Source: an uncultured Bacteroidales bacterium
GTDB lineage: Bacteria > Bacteroidota > Bacteroidia > Bacteroidales > UBA932
DNA: 64,000 nucleotides
Assembly (NCBI GenBank): GCA_947168525.1
Contig: CAMVMG010000002.1
Span: 1-64,000, forward strand
Direction: 5' to 3'
Position 1 is the first letter of the stretch. Every line of letters starts with the position of its first letter. A program made the translations under genes and the position numbers. Of this stretch, positions 15,829 through 24,732 are shown piece after piece. Under the pieces are notes generated by a model. That model was not told the origin of the DNA. It saw only the letters and a program-made list of their open reading frames with translations, and searched no databases.

Positions 15829-17643
15829 ATGTACGCGACGGACTTCATACAGGTGATTGTTCCCCTTCCGCTGGATTGGGAACCGTACTACCGCCTGGCA
15901 GGTGCTTCGGTTGGAGACCGCGTGACTGTGGTGTTTGCCCGGCGGAAGTATCCAGCCGTGGTCAGCGGCGTGGATGTGATCCCGGAAACGCCTCCGGAGC
16001 GCATCCTGGAAGCGGAAAAGACGGCCCTTCCCCCGGTATCCCCGGAAGAAATCCGCTTCTGGAGGGAACTGTCGGCCTATTATCTCTGTCCGGTTGGCGA
16101 AGTGTTCAAAGCCGCCTATCCCAGAGAGAAAAACGAGGGAGACCAGGCCCAAGTCCGCTCCGTCGAGCGAGTGCAGGAGCGCCTGAAAGTCCTGCAGGAG
16201 AAAATTCTCAAGGCCCGGAAAGACAGCTCCCGGGAGCGCTACCGGGCAGAAATCGTCCGCCTCACCGCTGCCCTGGAAGGAACACCTGGCAGTCCCCAGG
16301 CCTTGCTCCCGCAACTGTCACCCGTCCGGCAGCAGGCGGCAGCCCAGATTCGGGAAGCCTTCTCATCTGGTAAAACGGTCCTGCTGCACGGTCCCGGCGA
16401 CACGGAAAAAACAGACATCTACCTTCAACTCTCATCCGAATGCCTGGAAGAAGGCCGGAGCGTCCTGATCCTGGTGCCTCAGATAGGCCTGTTCCGCCAG
16501 ATGGAAGAGCGGGTTGCCCAGGCATTTCCGGGAGTGCTGACCTATCACAGCGGCCGTACGGCCGCCCAGCGCAGGGAGGTAGCTGACCGTCTCCGCCGGG
16601 GTACGCCGGAACTGGTGCTGGGCACCCGCTCCGCCCTGTTCCTGCCACACCGGAACCTGGGGCTGGTTGTCGTTCACCAGGAGCACGAAAGCTCCTACAA
16701 ACAGGATTCCCCGGCTCCCCGCTACCATGCCCGCGAGAGCGCCATCCTGCTTGCCGGCATCCATGGCGCCCACGTACTGCTGGGCAGCACAACGCCTTCT
16801 TTAGAGTCTCTCTACAATGCTGAACATGGTATTTTTGCAAAGGTTGAACTCAACCCAGGCTTTACCCAGAATACCGGTCCCCGGGTGCAGCTGATCAGTC
16901 TTGCAGCGGAACGCCGGAAACGGGGCGTTGTGGGCAGTTTCTCCCTCAAACTGCTGGAGAGCCTGCACCAGGCGCTCGCAGAAGGCAGGCAGGTGCTGCT
17001 GGTGTGCCGCAGTCAGGCCAGTGTGGCGGAACTCCAGGCAGAGACCGATGCCATTTTCGGCCCGGATCACCCGGGTATCGTCCTGCGGCCCGTATCTGGC
17101 GCCAAGGAACTCCCCGCCGCCTCTTTCCCGCTCACGGCCGTCCTTCAGGCCGACAGCCTCCTTTCCCGGGAAGATTTCCGCTGTGACGAGCGCGCCCATC
17201 AGCTCCTGGCCCTCCTGCAGGACAAATGCGTCCCGGACGGCCTCTTTGTCATCCAAACGTGGGAAGCGTCCCATCCTGTGTTCGGCCCTTATTCCGGGGA
17301 GCGCATCTCTCAACTACTGGAAGAGCGCCGCCGGTTCGGTTATCCGCCCTATACCCGGCTCATCGACGTTGTGCTCCGGGACTCCAGCGAGAAACGGGCG
17401 GGCTGTATGTCCGCGGAACTGGGCCGCATGCTCACCTCCCTCCTGCCCGGAGGAAGTGTCCTGGGACCGCTCTCCCCCGCCCAGGACCGCGGAGATGGCG
17501 CCTGCATCCGCCAGATTCGTCTCATGCTGCCCCGGGACAGAGCGCTCAAGGAGCGAAAAAATGCCATCAAGCAAGCCGTATCGGCCTTTGAAAAGCAGCG
17601 GAAATACCTGGGTCACATTGTTTTGGACGTAGACCCCGTGTAA
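15829..17643 (+). CDS. priA: PriA-related primosomal protein with degenerate helicase motifs
   Basis: 604 residues against roughly 730-820 for normal PriA. The N-terminal DNA-binding domain and overall fold are retained (LILVPQIGLFRQM, LGTRSALFLP, LGSTTPSLESLYN, FGYPPYTRLIDV). Catalytic parts are altered: Walker A reads GPGDTEKT (residues ~188-195) instead of a GxxxxGKT form; Walker B reads HQEH (~283-286) instead of DEEH; the eight-Cys zinc segment after VLLVCRSQAS is missing; the QVxGRAGR motif is replaced by ALLQDKCVPD. ATPase and helicase activity are therefore unlikely, while fork binding and primosome loading might persist (inference). The frame is intact, so it is not an obvious pseudogene. 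Confidence 0.8.
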   Translation: MYATDFIQVIVPLPLDWEPYYRLAGASVGDRVTVVFARRKYPAVVSGVDVIPETPPERILEAEKTALPPVSPEEIRFWRELSAYYLCPVGEVFKAAYPREKNEGDQAQVRSVERVQERLKVLQEKILKARKDSSRERYRAEIVRLTAALEGTPGSPQALLPQLSPVRQQAAAQIREAFSSGKTVLLHGPGDTEKTDIYLQLSSECLEEGRSVLILVPQIGLFRQMEERVAQAFPGVLTYHSGRTAAQRREVADRLRRGTPELVLGTRSALFLPHRNLGLVVVHQEHESSYKQDSPAPRYHARESAILLAGIHGAHVLLGSTTPSLESLYNAEHGIFAKVELNPGFTQNTGPRVQLISLAAERRKRGVVGSFSLKLLESLHQALAEGRQVLLVCRSQASVAELQAETDAIFGPDHPGIVLRPVSGAKELPAASFPLTAVLQADSLLSREDFRCDERAHQLLALLQDKCVPDGLFVIQTWEASHPVFGPYSGERISQLLEERRRFGYPPYTRLIDVVLRDSSEKRAGCMSAELGRMLTSLLPGGSVLGPLSPAQDRGDGACIRQIRLMLPRDRALKERKNAIKQAVSAFEKQRKYLGHIVLDVDPV

Positions 17644-17692
17644 TTCGTGGAACTTTGTGGAACAAGTCTGCGGAAATCCGGAAAATAATTCC

Positions 17693-17700
17693 TACTTTTG
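17693..17700 (+). promoter_or_regulatory. -7 promoter element TACTTTTG before parA
   Basis: Exact TAnnTTTG match 21 bp before the ATG at 17722. No well-spaced TTTG. Confidence 0.45.
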
Positions 17701-17721
17701 CAAGATAAAAGGGATTTTACC

Positions 17722-18501
17722 ATGGGCAAAATCATCGCCATAGCAAACCAGAAGGGCGGCGTAGGAAAAACCACCACCGCCATCAACCTGGCGGCCTCCC
17801 TGGCCGTCCTGGAAAAGAACGTCCTCATCATCGACGCAGACCCGCAGGCCAATACCACCTCGGGCCTTAATTTCGACCCTGAAAATGGGGAAAAACGCAC
17901 CCTGTATGAGATCCTGATCGGCAAAATCGCCGCCTCGGACGCCCTCATCCAGACAGAACTTCCCAAACTTCACATGATCCCCTCGCACATCAACCTGGTG
18001 GGCGCAGAGATCGAGATGCTGGACTGGCCGGAGCGGGAAAGCGTGCTCAAGAAGGCGCTCGCCCCCATCCGGGACAACTACGATTATATCATTATAGACT
18101 GCTCCCCTTCCCTGGGCCTGATCACCGTAAACTGCCTCACCGCAGCCGATTCCGTGATGATTCCCGTGCAGCCGGAGTTCTTTGCCCTGGAAGGGCTTGC
18201 CAAGCTCATCCAGACCATCCGCCTGGTGCAGAACGGCATCAACCCGGGCCTCACCATAGAAGGCTTCGTGGTCACCATGTTCGACGGCCGCACCAAAGTG
18301 CACAGCCAGGTGGTGATGCAGCTCAGGGAGCACTTCAAGGACATGGTGTTCAATACCATCATCCAGCGGAGCATCCGCCTCAGCGAGGCCCCAAGCTACG
18401 GCAAGCCCATCATCCTGTACGATGTCATGAACAACGGAACTTCCAATTACCTGAACCTGGCCAAGGAAGTGCTGGATAAAAACGAGAACAACAATGGCTA
18501 A
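17722..18501 (+). CDS. parA: ParA/Soj chromosome-partitioning ATPase
   Basis: 259 residues. The deviant Walker A (NQKGGVGKTTTAINLA) lies near the N-terminus and VLIIDADPQANTT follows; DYIIIDCSPSLG is the second acidic motif. It binds DNA as an ATP dimer and moves ParB-parS complexes. The Met at 17722 gives the normal N-terminus. It overlaps parB by 8 bp. The gene order parA-parB-DUF5683-mltD is typical of Bacteroidales. Confidence 0.95.
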   Translation: MGKIIAIANQKGGVGKTTTAINLAASLAVLEKNVLIIDADPQANTTSGLNFDPENGEKRTLYEILIGKIAASDALIQTELPKLHMIPSHINLVGAEIEMLDWPERESVLKKALAPIRDNYDYIIIDCSPSLGLITVNCLTAADSVMIPVQPEFFALEGLAKLIQTIRLVQNGINPGLTIEGFVVTMFDGRTKVHSQVVMQLREHFKDMVFNTIIQRSIRLSEAPSYGKPIILYDVMNNGTSNYLNLAKEVLDKNENNNG

Positions 18502-19423
18502 AACCCAATATGGCCTGGGGAAAGGGCTGGGAGCCCTCCTGGGCGGAGAGGACCTGTCGCAGCTGCGGCAGCCTGTCGGCTATATCAACAAAGAGGTGGT
18601 GCCCAAGGAAGGGAAACCGCAAGACACCTCGGACGTGCTCCGCATCCCCACGGACATGATCGAGCCCAACCCCTTCCAGCCCCGCATGAACTTCGACAAC
18701 GAGTCCCTGCAGGAGTTATCAGATTCCATCAGCACCTTCGGCCTCATCCAGCCTATCACCGTGCGCCGGAAAAGGGACGGTAAATACCAGATTATCAGCG
18801 GAGAACGCCGCTACAGAGCGTCCATCATGGCCGGCATGGACATGATTCCCGCCTATGTGCGGGACGCCTCCGACCAGGGCATGCTGGAAATGGCCATCGT
18901 GGAAAATATCCAGCGGGAGAACCTGGACCCCATCGAGGTGGCCATGAGCTACCAGCGCCTGATGGAAGAGTGCCGGCTCACCCAGGAGCAGATGGCAGAC
19001 CGCGTGGGCAAGAAACGGGCTTCCGTGGCCAACCAGCTGCGTCTCCTGAAGCTGCCGGCCAAGGTACAGCACGACCTCAAAGTGGGCCTGGTGAGTGTAG
19101 GCCACGCCAAAGTGCTGCTGGGGGTGGAAGACCCTGCCGTGCAGGAAGCCCTGTGCGACCAGATCGTACGCAACGGCCTTTCCGTCCGCCAGCTGGAGGA
19201 AAAGGTAAAGAACCTGGACCGGCCGGCCAAGGCCCCCAAGGCCGACAAAGACGAGCCCGAAGAGCTTCCGGAGATGTATTACCGCCTGCTGGAGAATGTG
19301 GGCCGCTATTTCGGAGACAACCTCTCGCTCAAGCGCAGCGCCTCCGGCAAGGGTACCCTTACCATCAAGTTCGACTCCGACGACCAGATGCGGGAATTCC
19401 TTAACGCCCTGACCGATCGATGA
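18494..19423 (+). CDS. parB: ParB/Spo0J chromosome-partitioning protein
   Basis: 309 residues. The N-terminal MAKTQYGLGKGLGALLGG contains the ParA-activating peptide. The CTPase motif GERRYRAS lies near residue 103 and the helix-turn-helix (LTQEQMADRVGKKRASVANQLRLL) near 165-190. The C-terminal part should dimerise. I saw no intact 16-bp parS site in the window, so the sites it uses must lie elsewhere or be divergent. Confidence 0.95.
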   Translation: MAKTQYGLGKGLGALLGGEDLSQLRQPVGYINKEVVPKEGKPQDTSDVLRIPTDMIEPNPFQPRMNFDNESLQELSDSISTFGLIQPITVRRKRDGKYQIISGERRYRASIMAGMDMIPAYVRDASDQGMLEMAIVENIQRENLDPIEVAMSYQRLMEECRLTQEQMADRVGKKRASVANQLRLLKLPAKVQHDLKVGLVSVGHAKVLLGVEDPAVQEALCDQIVRNGLSVRQLEEKVKNLDRPAKAPKADKDEPEELPEMYYRLLENVGRYFGDNLSLKRSASGKGTLTIKFDSDDQMREFLNALTDR

Positions 19424-20325
19424 GATTCCGCTGCCTCATAATCCTGGTTTTCGCCCTCGTTTTTGCTGTCCCGCTCCGGGCACAGTACCGCGACGACATG
19501 TTCAAGCGGGATGCCTTTTCGCAGAATTACGCAGATACCCTCACGGCCGATGCAGACAGTTCCAAGCTGTTCAGTTTCAAGGAGTACTTCGGCGGAATCG
19601 CTCACAAGCGCACGGCCTCCCTGCGCACCCTCACCATGGGATCGGCCGTCCTGGTAGGCGGTTTCCAGATCTACAATAAACAGTACTGGAAACTGCCCAT
19701 CGTGTACGGCGGCATCGGCGCGGGGATAGGACTGGGCATCCATTTCAACCAGAAATTCCAGGAGACGGGAGACAGCAAATACGCCACCTACAGAACCCTG
19801 TCCTACGCCGGGGCAGCCCTCACCTACTGGGGCTCGCTGATGGACGGTGTGGTCAGCTACAAGGACGGCCCCGAGGGCCACAGTCCAGCCAAGGCCACCA
19901 TCTATTCGCTTCTGCTCCCCGGGCTGGGACAGCTCTACAATGGTGAGGCATGGAAAATCCCCCTGTACTTTGGCCTCATTGCCGGTGGCGCCTACTTCTG
20001 GCACGACAACAACGTGCAGTACCAGCGCTGGAAATGGATCCACAACATGGCCACCACCGACGACGAAACGGTGGAAAGGCCTCCGCAGTCGGGAGAAAAC
20101 GCCAAGCATTACCGCGATGTTTACCGCCGCTACCGGGACTATTCCATCCTGGCCACCGCGCTGTTCTACCTGCTGCAGGTGATCGACGCCAATGTATTCG
20201 CCTATATGCAGGATTTTGAGGTCACCGAAGACCTGTCCATGCGCTTGCAACCGGCCATCCTGCCCACCTCCCAATTTGCCTCTGCACCACCCGCCGTGGG
20301 AATGACCTTCGGCCTAAAATTCTGA
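19420..20325 (+). CDS. DUF5683-domain membrane protein
   Basis: 301 residues. Signal peptide to LRAQ, a central segment with short hydrophobic helices, and the repeated motif KATIYSLLLPGLGQLYNGEAWKIPLYFG that marks DUF5683. Starts 4 bp inside the parB end. It consistently lies between parB and an mltD-type gene in Bacteroidales. Function unknown; an envelope role is likely from its signal peptide and neighbours. Confidence 0.85.
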   Translation: MRFRCLIILVFALVFAVPLRAQYRDDMFKRDAFSQNYADTLTADADSSKLFSFKEYFGGIAHKRTASLRTLTMGSAVLVGGFQIYNKQYWKLPIVYGGIGAGIGLGIHFNQKFQETGDSKYATYRTLSYAGAALTYWGSLMDGVVSYKDGPEGHSPAKATIYSLLLPGLGQLYNGEAWKIPLYFGLIAGGAYFWHDNNVQYQRWKWIHNMATTDDETVERPPQSGENAKHYRDVYRRYRDYSILATALFYLLQVIDANVFAYMQDFEVTEDLSMRLQPAILPTSQFASAPPAVGMTFGLKF

Positions 20326-20330
20326 GAGAG

Positions 20331-21764
20331 ATGAAAAGACTGCTTCTTACCGCCACCTTTGTCCTTCTGGCCTGCTGCACCCTGTCCGCCGCCCCCGAGG
20401 GCCGGAAAACCCGCAAGCAGCTGGTAAAGGAAAACGAGCAGCTCCGCCAGCGGGTAGAGGAGCTGGAGGCCGCCATCCAGGCGATTCAGCTGGAGCAGGA
20501 CGAGCGGGAAGAGATTGAGGAACTGCTCTCCGGCGAAAACGAGAACAAGCAGGCCTCCGGCATGGACTACGACGCCCCGGATGCCGCCACGGACTCTCTC
20601 CTGAGCCAGTGGTATATGCACCGCAGCCGCAGCGGCTCGCGGGAAGCGGAATACGACATGGACTCTGTGGTCTTCTCCACCGACGTCCCGGACTCGGTCC
20701 TGATGGACCGCCTGGAGAAGATGAACGCCTTCATCTCCCTCCCCTACAACGAGCGTGTGAAGAACTACATGGTGCTGTACTCGGAGAAAATGCCTCGGAA
20801 AATGGCCGAGATGATGGGCCTTTCTTCCTATTACTTCCCCATCTTCGAGGAAACCTTCCGCCGTTACGACCTCCCGCTGGAACTCAAGTACATGGCCATC
20901 ATCGAAAGCGCCCTGAATCCCCGGGCGGAATCGTCGGCCGGTGCCCGCGGAACCTGGCAGTTCATGTACCGCACGGCGGTGAATTACGGGCTCCGGATCA
21001 ACTCCTACCTGGACGAGCGGATGGACCCTTTCCTCTCGGCCGATGCCGCCGCCCGTTATCTGAGGGACGCCTACCGCATCTTCGGGGACTGGTCGCTGGC
21101 CATATCGGCCTATAACTGCGGGTCCGGGAACGTGAACAAGGCCATCAAGCGCGCCGGTGGAAAACGGGACTTCTGGTCCATCTACGACTACCTCCCCCGC
21201 GAAACCCGCGGCTATGTCCCGGCCATGGTGGGGGCCATGTACGCCTTTACCTACGCCAAGGAATACGGCCTCCAGGCAGACCCCGTGGCCATTCCAGTCT
21301 ATGTAGACACCTTCCACGTGCACCGCAATTTCCACCTGGCCCAGATCAGCGAGGTGCTGGGCATCCCCATCGACGACGTGCGTGACCTCAATCCCCAGTA
21401 CCACAAAGACATCATCCCGGGTGCCTCGGAAGACGTCGTGCTCCGCCTTCCCTTCGACTACACCGCCGCCTTCCTGGACCAGCAGGACAGCATCGCCAGA
21501 TACAAGGCCGATGTCTTTTTCGCGGAGAAAGTGGCGGACGGCCGGTCTGCCTCCGGCAGCTCCCGCAGCGCTTCGCGCAGTACGGCCCGCCCCTCCTCCT
21601 CTTCTGGCAGCGGGTCCTGGGTGTACTACACGGTCAAGTCCGGCGACAACCTGGGAAAAATCGCCCGCAAGTACCACACCACCGTCAAGCAGCTCAAGAG
21701 CTGGAACAACATGAAGAGCGACTTCCTCTCCATCGGCAAGCGCCTCAAGGTAGGCAAAAAGTAA
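20331..21764 (+). CDS. mltD: Membrane-bound lytic murein transglycosylase D
   Basis: 477 residues. Signal peptide with Cys residues (LLACCTLSAAP), a coiled coil (about 27-65), then a lysozyme-like catalytic domain: LELKYMAIIESALNPRAESS carries the catalytic Glu near residue 191, followed by GTWQFM and AYNCGSGNVNKAIKRAGG. A Ser-rich linker leads to one LysM domain (YTVKSGDNLGKIARKYHTT) for peptidoglycan binding. It cleaves glycan strands in the periplasm, forming anhydro-MurNAc. It begins 5 bp after the DUF5683 gene. Confidence 0.92.
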   Translation: MKRLLLTATFVLLACCTLSAAPEGRKTRKQLVKENEQLRQRVEELEAAIQAIQLEQDEREEIEELLSGENENKQASGMDYDAPDAATDSLLSQWYMHRSRSGSREAEYDMDSVVFSTDVPDSVLMDRLEKMNAFISLPYNERVKNYMVLYSEKMPRKMAEMMGLSSYYFPIFEETFRRYDLPLELKYMAIIESALNPRAESSAGARGTWQFMYRTAVNYGLRINSYLDERMDPFLSADAAARYLRDAYRIFGDWSLAISAYNCGSGNVNKAIKRAGGKRDFWSIYDYLPRETRGYVPAMVGAMYAFTYAKEYGLQADPVAIPVYVDTFHVHRNFHLAQISEVLGIPIDDVRDLNPQYHKDIIPGASEDVVLRLPFDYTAAFLDQQDSIARYKADVFFAEKVADGRSASGSSRSASRSTARPSSSSGSGSWVYYTVKSGDNLGKIARKYHTTVKQLKSWNNMKSDFLSIGKRLKVGKK

Positions 21765-21777
21765 ACGTTCCGGGCAA

Positions 21778-23397
21778 TCAACGCTCCAGCTGGAGCTGGA
21801 GGCGGAGCGCGGGGGTGAAATCGCGGCCGGGACGCCAGGTGAAAGCGGCGCGCAGATAGAGTTTCAGCGTGAACCAGCGCGGGAAACGGTGTTTCCAGCC
21901 GCCATAGGCCGATGCGGCCATTCCCCTGCCGGAATAGGCAGGCACGGAGAACGTGCCGGGTGCATCGCGTTCATAGCAATAGATGCGCGCGGCCCAGTCA
22001 CTGACGGAAAATCCGGTCAGTCGCAGATATGCCGACAAAGTCTCCCCCTTGTATCCGCCTTCCAGATAGCCCAGGAATCCCCAGGCGCCGCAATGTACGC
22101 CTTCCAGGCGCAGAACCGACTGCCAGGGGCCGGCTCCCAGCCGGAGGTCGGAGCGGAGGGCTGTCCGGGAAGGCTCGTAATTGCGGTACCGCTCGGTCAG
22201 ACGCACCTCCAGCGCCCAAAGCGGACTCAACTGAGAGCGCCAGGTGCCATAGAGACGCAGTTGCAGCCGGCGCGAATCTTCGCCGGGAACGGGAAGTAAG
22301 GAGGTATCCGCCGTCAGCGAGAGCTGATGGGCCACCACGCTGCTACCAAACCCGCTTTTCCCCTGGAGCGGGACCCATCGGCCCGACGACCAGGACAGTC
22401 CGGCCGCCAGGGCATATTCGCCGTGCTTCTTCCCGGAAAACCGGCTGGGGACGGCGCGGACTTGTGCGGTCAGGTCTGCCGATTCTCCGAGACGCGTGCG
22501 CAGGGTGGCTTTAGCCGCCAGTGCCCCCGGTTTCCATGCGCCTTCCCAGGCAACGGACAGGCCCCGGTGGTTGACCAGCGCGTCCAGGGCTACGGCTGGG
22601 TGAGAGTCCTGCCAGAGCACCGAGGCACCAAGCTGTCCCCATCGGCCCAGCCAGCCTCCGTGGGCACCATAGCTCCCGCCCAGGGCGGCAAAAGCCACAG
22701 CCTGCCAGGGGCCAGAGACAAACTCGAACGCCCCTCCCCGCCGTACCCCCTGCGGGGAGAAAGACCAAACAGGCGACAGCCCTGTAGCGCGCTGCATGAA
22801 GGCGTCCACGGTGGACAGGCTGGTCATGGAGAACCCGTCCCACAGCAGGAGTCCCTGTCCGTACCGCAGTTTATAGTCCCCCACGACCAGCCGGCTGCGG
22901 CGCAAGGTGTATTCCCCATAAAAGCCACCGTCCTGTCCCCGCCAGGCCCCACCAAGCCGTAACCTACGCCAGCCCAGCCGGGCTTTGGCGCCGAAGGTGA
23001 GGGAAGCATGGCGCAACAAGACGGTCCCCTGCACCCCGCTTGTATCGGCTGCCCTGCCCGTATCCAGGATCAGAAACGGTCTGAGCGCATCCACGGCCGC
23101 CCGGCCGAATCCGTCCACCAGCGCCAGCTCTTCGAAAGAGCGGATATCCCCCGCGCTTTTCCGATAGTCCTGGATGGCGGCCACCTGATAGGCCGACAAA
23201 AGCAGCCCGGGACGCAGGCGCGGATCGTTGATCCGCACCCGGCGGGCCCCTTCCAGTTCGTTCACCCATCCTTCCGGAATCTCCTCTTCCGAAGTGGCGC
23301 CACAAAGGTACATCGCCGCCCGGATCACCTCCTCTTCCTGTGCCGCGGACAGGGCGCTGAACCCTGCCAGCAACACGCAGCAAATCCATCGTCTCAT
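21778..23397 (-). CDS. Helix-hairpin-helix protein with outer-membrane barrel
   Basis: 539 residues. Signal peptide to LSAAQ. Residues about 35-125 carry helix-hairpin-helix motifs (LLSAYQVAAIQDYRK, LALVDGFGRAAVDALRPF). The rest alternates in barrel-like strands rich in Trp, Gly and Arg and ends LRLQLQLER. This architecture is widespread in Bacteroidota and has no firm function; a link to DNA uptake has been suggested for ComEA-like HhH domains (inference). The Met at 23397 begins the signal peptide. Divergent from hpt. Confidence 0.75.
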   Translation of the reverse strand: MRRWICCVLLAGFSALSAAQEEEVIRAAMYLCGATSEEEIPEGWVNELEGARRVRINDPRLRPGLLLSAYQVAAIQDYRKSAGDIRSFEELALVDGFGRAAVDALRPFLILDTGRAADTSGVQGTVLLRHASLTFGAKARLGWRRLRLGGAWRGQDGGFYGEYTLRRSRLVVGDYKLRYGQGLLLWDGFSMTSLSTVDAFMQRATGLSPVWSFSPQGVRRGGAFEFVSGPWQAVAFAALGGSYGAHGGWLGRWGQLGASVLWQDSHPAVALDALVNHRGLSVAWEGAWKPGALAAKATLRTRLGESADLTAQVRAVPSRFSGKKHGEYALAAGLSWSSGRWVPLQGKSGFGSSVVAHQLSLTADTSLLPVPGEDSRRLQLRLYGTWRSQLSPLWALEVRLTERYRNYEPSRTALRSDLRLGAGPWQSVLRLEGVHCGAWGFLGYLEGGYKGETLSAYLRLTGFSVSDWAARIYCYERDAPGTFSVPAYSGRGMAASAYGGWKHRFPRWFTLKLYLRAAFTWRPGRDFTPALRLQLQLER

Positions 23398-23472
23398 GCC
23401 ACAAGGTAGGAAGCCCTTTTCTTTTTTTAAACATCTTATCCTGTTTTGAAGCATTATTTATGTGTTTTTTCG

Positions 23473-23480
23473 TATTTTTG
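23473..23480 (+). promoter_or_regulatory. -7 promoter element TATTTTTG before hpt
   Basis: Exact TAnnTTTG match; TTTG at 23445-23448 lies 24 bp upstream. The transcript would begin near 23486, so the real start must be 23491 or 23500 and not earlier. Confidence 0.55.
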
Positions 23481-23499
23481 CGAAATCAATATGCAAATC

Positions 23500-24051
23500 A
23501 TGGAAAACAAGATTACCCTTCACGACAAAAAGTTCAGACCTTTCATCCCCTACCGGGAGCTGGAGAAGGCCATCGACGCCGTGGCGCGGCAGCTCAATAC
23601 AGACTTTGCCGACAGTACGGAAGAAGATGCCCCCATCCTCCTGTGCACCCTGAACGGAGCCGTGATGTTTGCCGCAGAGCTGCTCAAGCGCATCCAGTTC
23701 CCATGCGTGTTCAAGGCCGCCAAGATGTCGTCCTACGTAGGAACCAGCTCCACAGGGGTCGTGCAGGGAGATCTGGCCGTCCTGTGCAACTTCCAGGGCA
23801 AACGGGTCATCGTGGTAGAAGACATCGTGGACACCGGCAACACTATCGTGGCCATTACCTCCCAGCTCAAAGACCTGGGCGCCCGGGAAATCAAGATCTG
23901 CACCCTGCTCCTGAAGCCGGAAGTGTACGATAAGAGCGTCAAACTGGATTACGTGGCCATGGAAATCCCCAACCGCTTCATCGTGGGCTTCGGCCTGGAC
24001 TACGACGACCTGGGCCGCAATTCCGAGGACATTTATGTTTTAGACAACTGA
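23500..24051 (+). CDS. hpt: Hypoxanthine phosphoribosyltransferase
   Basis: 183 residues. The PRPP-binding motif VIVVEDIVDTGNTI (about residues 107-120) is diagnostic and FIVGFGLDYDDLGRN closes the active site. It salvages hypoxanthine or guanine into IMP or GMP in the cytoplasm. A Met three codons upstream (23491) is an equally possible start. adk follows one base after its stop, a usual Bacteroidales pair. Confidence 0.93.
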   Translation: MENKITLHDKKFRPFIPYRELEKAIDAVARQLNTDFADSTEEDAPILLCTLNGAVMFAAELLKRIQFPCVFKAAKMSSYVGTSSTGVVQGDLAVLCNFQGKRVIVVEDIVDTGNTIVAITSQLKDLGAREIKICTLLLKPEVYDKSVKLDYVAMEIPNRFIVGFGLDYDDLGRNSEDIYVLDN

Positions 24052-24052
24052 T

Positions 24053-24625
24053 ATGAAATACTACATTCTGTTCGGCCCTCCCGGTGCGGGTAAAGGCACC
24101 CAGGCCGGCGCCATGGTGGCGCGCTACAATTTATGCCATCTCTCCACCGGAGAGCTTCTCAGAAGCGAAATAGCAGCCGGATCGGAACTGGGGCTCAAGG
24201 CCAAATCACTCATCGAGGCCGGAGAGCTGGTCCCGGACGAGGTTGTGGAAGGCATGATCGAAGCCAAGTTCAAGAGCGTGAAAGGCGTAGGTGGTTTCCT
24301 GCTGGACGGGTTTCCCCGCACCATTGCACAGGCAGAGGCCCTGGACAAGATGCTCGCCAAAACGGAAGAATCCGTGACGGCCTGCATCTCCATCATGATC
24401 CCGGATCCCCTTATCCAGGAGCGCATCGCCCACCGGGCCCAGATAGAAGGCCGTGCCGACGACGCCAAGCCGGAAGTGGTCCAGAACCGCATCCGCACCT
24501 ATCACGCCAAAACCGAGGCCCTCATCGACTTTTACAAAGCGGCCGGCAAGTATCAGGAGATTGACGGCGTGGGCACCATCGAGGAAGTCCAGAAGCGGAT
24601 TTTCGCCCAGATGGACCAGGACTAG
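24053..24625 (+). CDS. adk: Adenylate kinase
   Basis: 190 residues, the short-LID type without zinc Cys. P-loop GPPGAGKGT (residues 8-16), the NMP-binding segment CHLSTGELLRSEI, DGFPRT near 84, and the short lid region HRAQIEGRADD. Catalyses ATP + AMP to 2 ADP. Co-transcribed with hpt. Confidence 0.96.
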   Translation: MKYYILFGPPGAGKGTQAGAMVARYNLCHLSTGELLRSEIAAGSELGLKAKSLIEAGELVPDEVVEGMIEAKFKSVKGVGGFLLDGFPRTIAQAEALDKMLAKTEESVTACISIMIPDPLIQERIAHRAQIEGRADDAKPEVVQNRIRTYHAKTEALIDFYKAAGKYQEIDGVGTIEEVQKRIFAQMDQD

Positions 24626-24647
24626 GAAAAATAGCACTATCCCTTGT

Positions 24648-24685
24648 AAGTCAGGATGCTGTAAGCGGTGTCCTGGCTTTTATTT
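24648..24685 (+). terminator. Terminator after adk
   Basis: A 9-bp stem with a G:U pair (24648-24656 with 24671-24679) followed by a T-rich run. It ends the hpt-adk transcript. Confidence 0.65.
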
Positions 24686-24700
24686 CTGCACAAAAATCCC

Positions 24701-24708
24701 TATCTTTG
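24701..24708 (+). promoter_or_regulatory. -7 promoter element TATCTTTG of the lipid operon
   Basis: Exact TAnnTTTG match 24 bp before the ATG at 24733. It likely drives the genes up to 32114. A TTG codon at 24727 is in frame but the ATG is preferred. Confidence 0.55.
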
Positions 24709-24732
24709 TAAGATTTTACACGACACTTGACA

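Noticed and set aside
17641..19423. parS site near parAB
   Set aside because: I looked for the TGTTTCACGTGAAACA form and saw no full match in the window.
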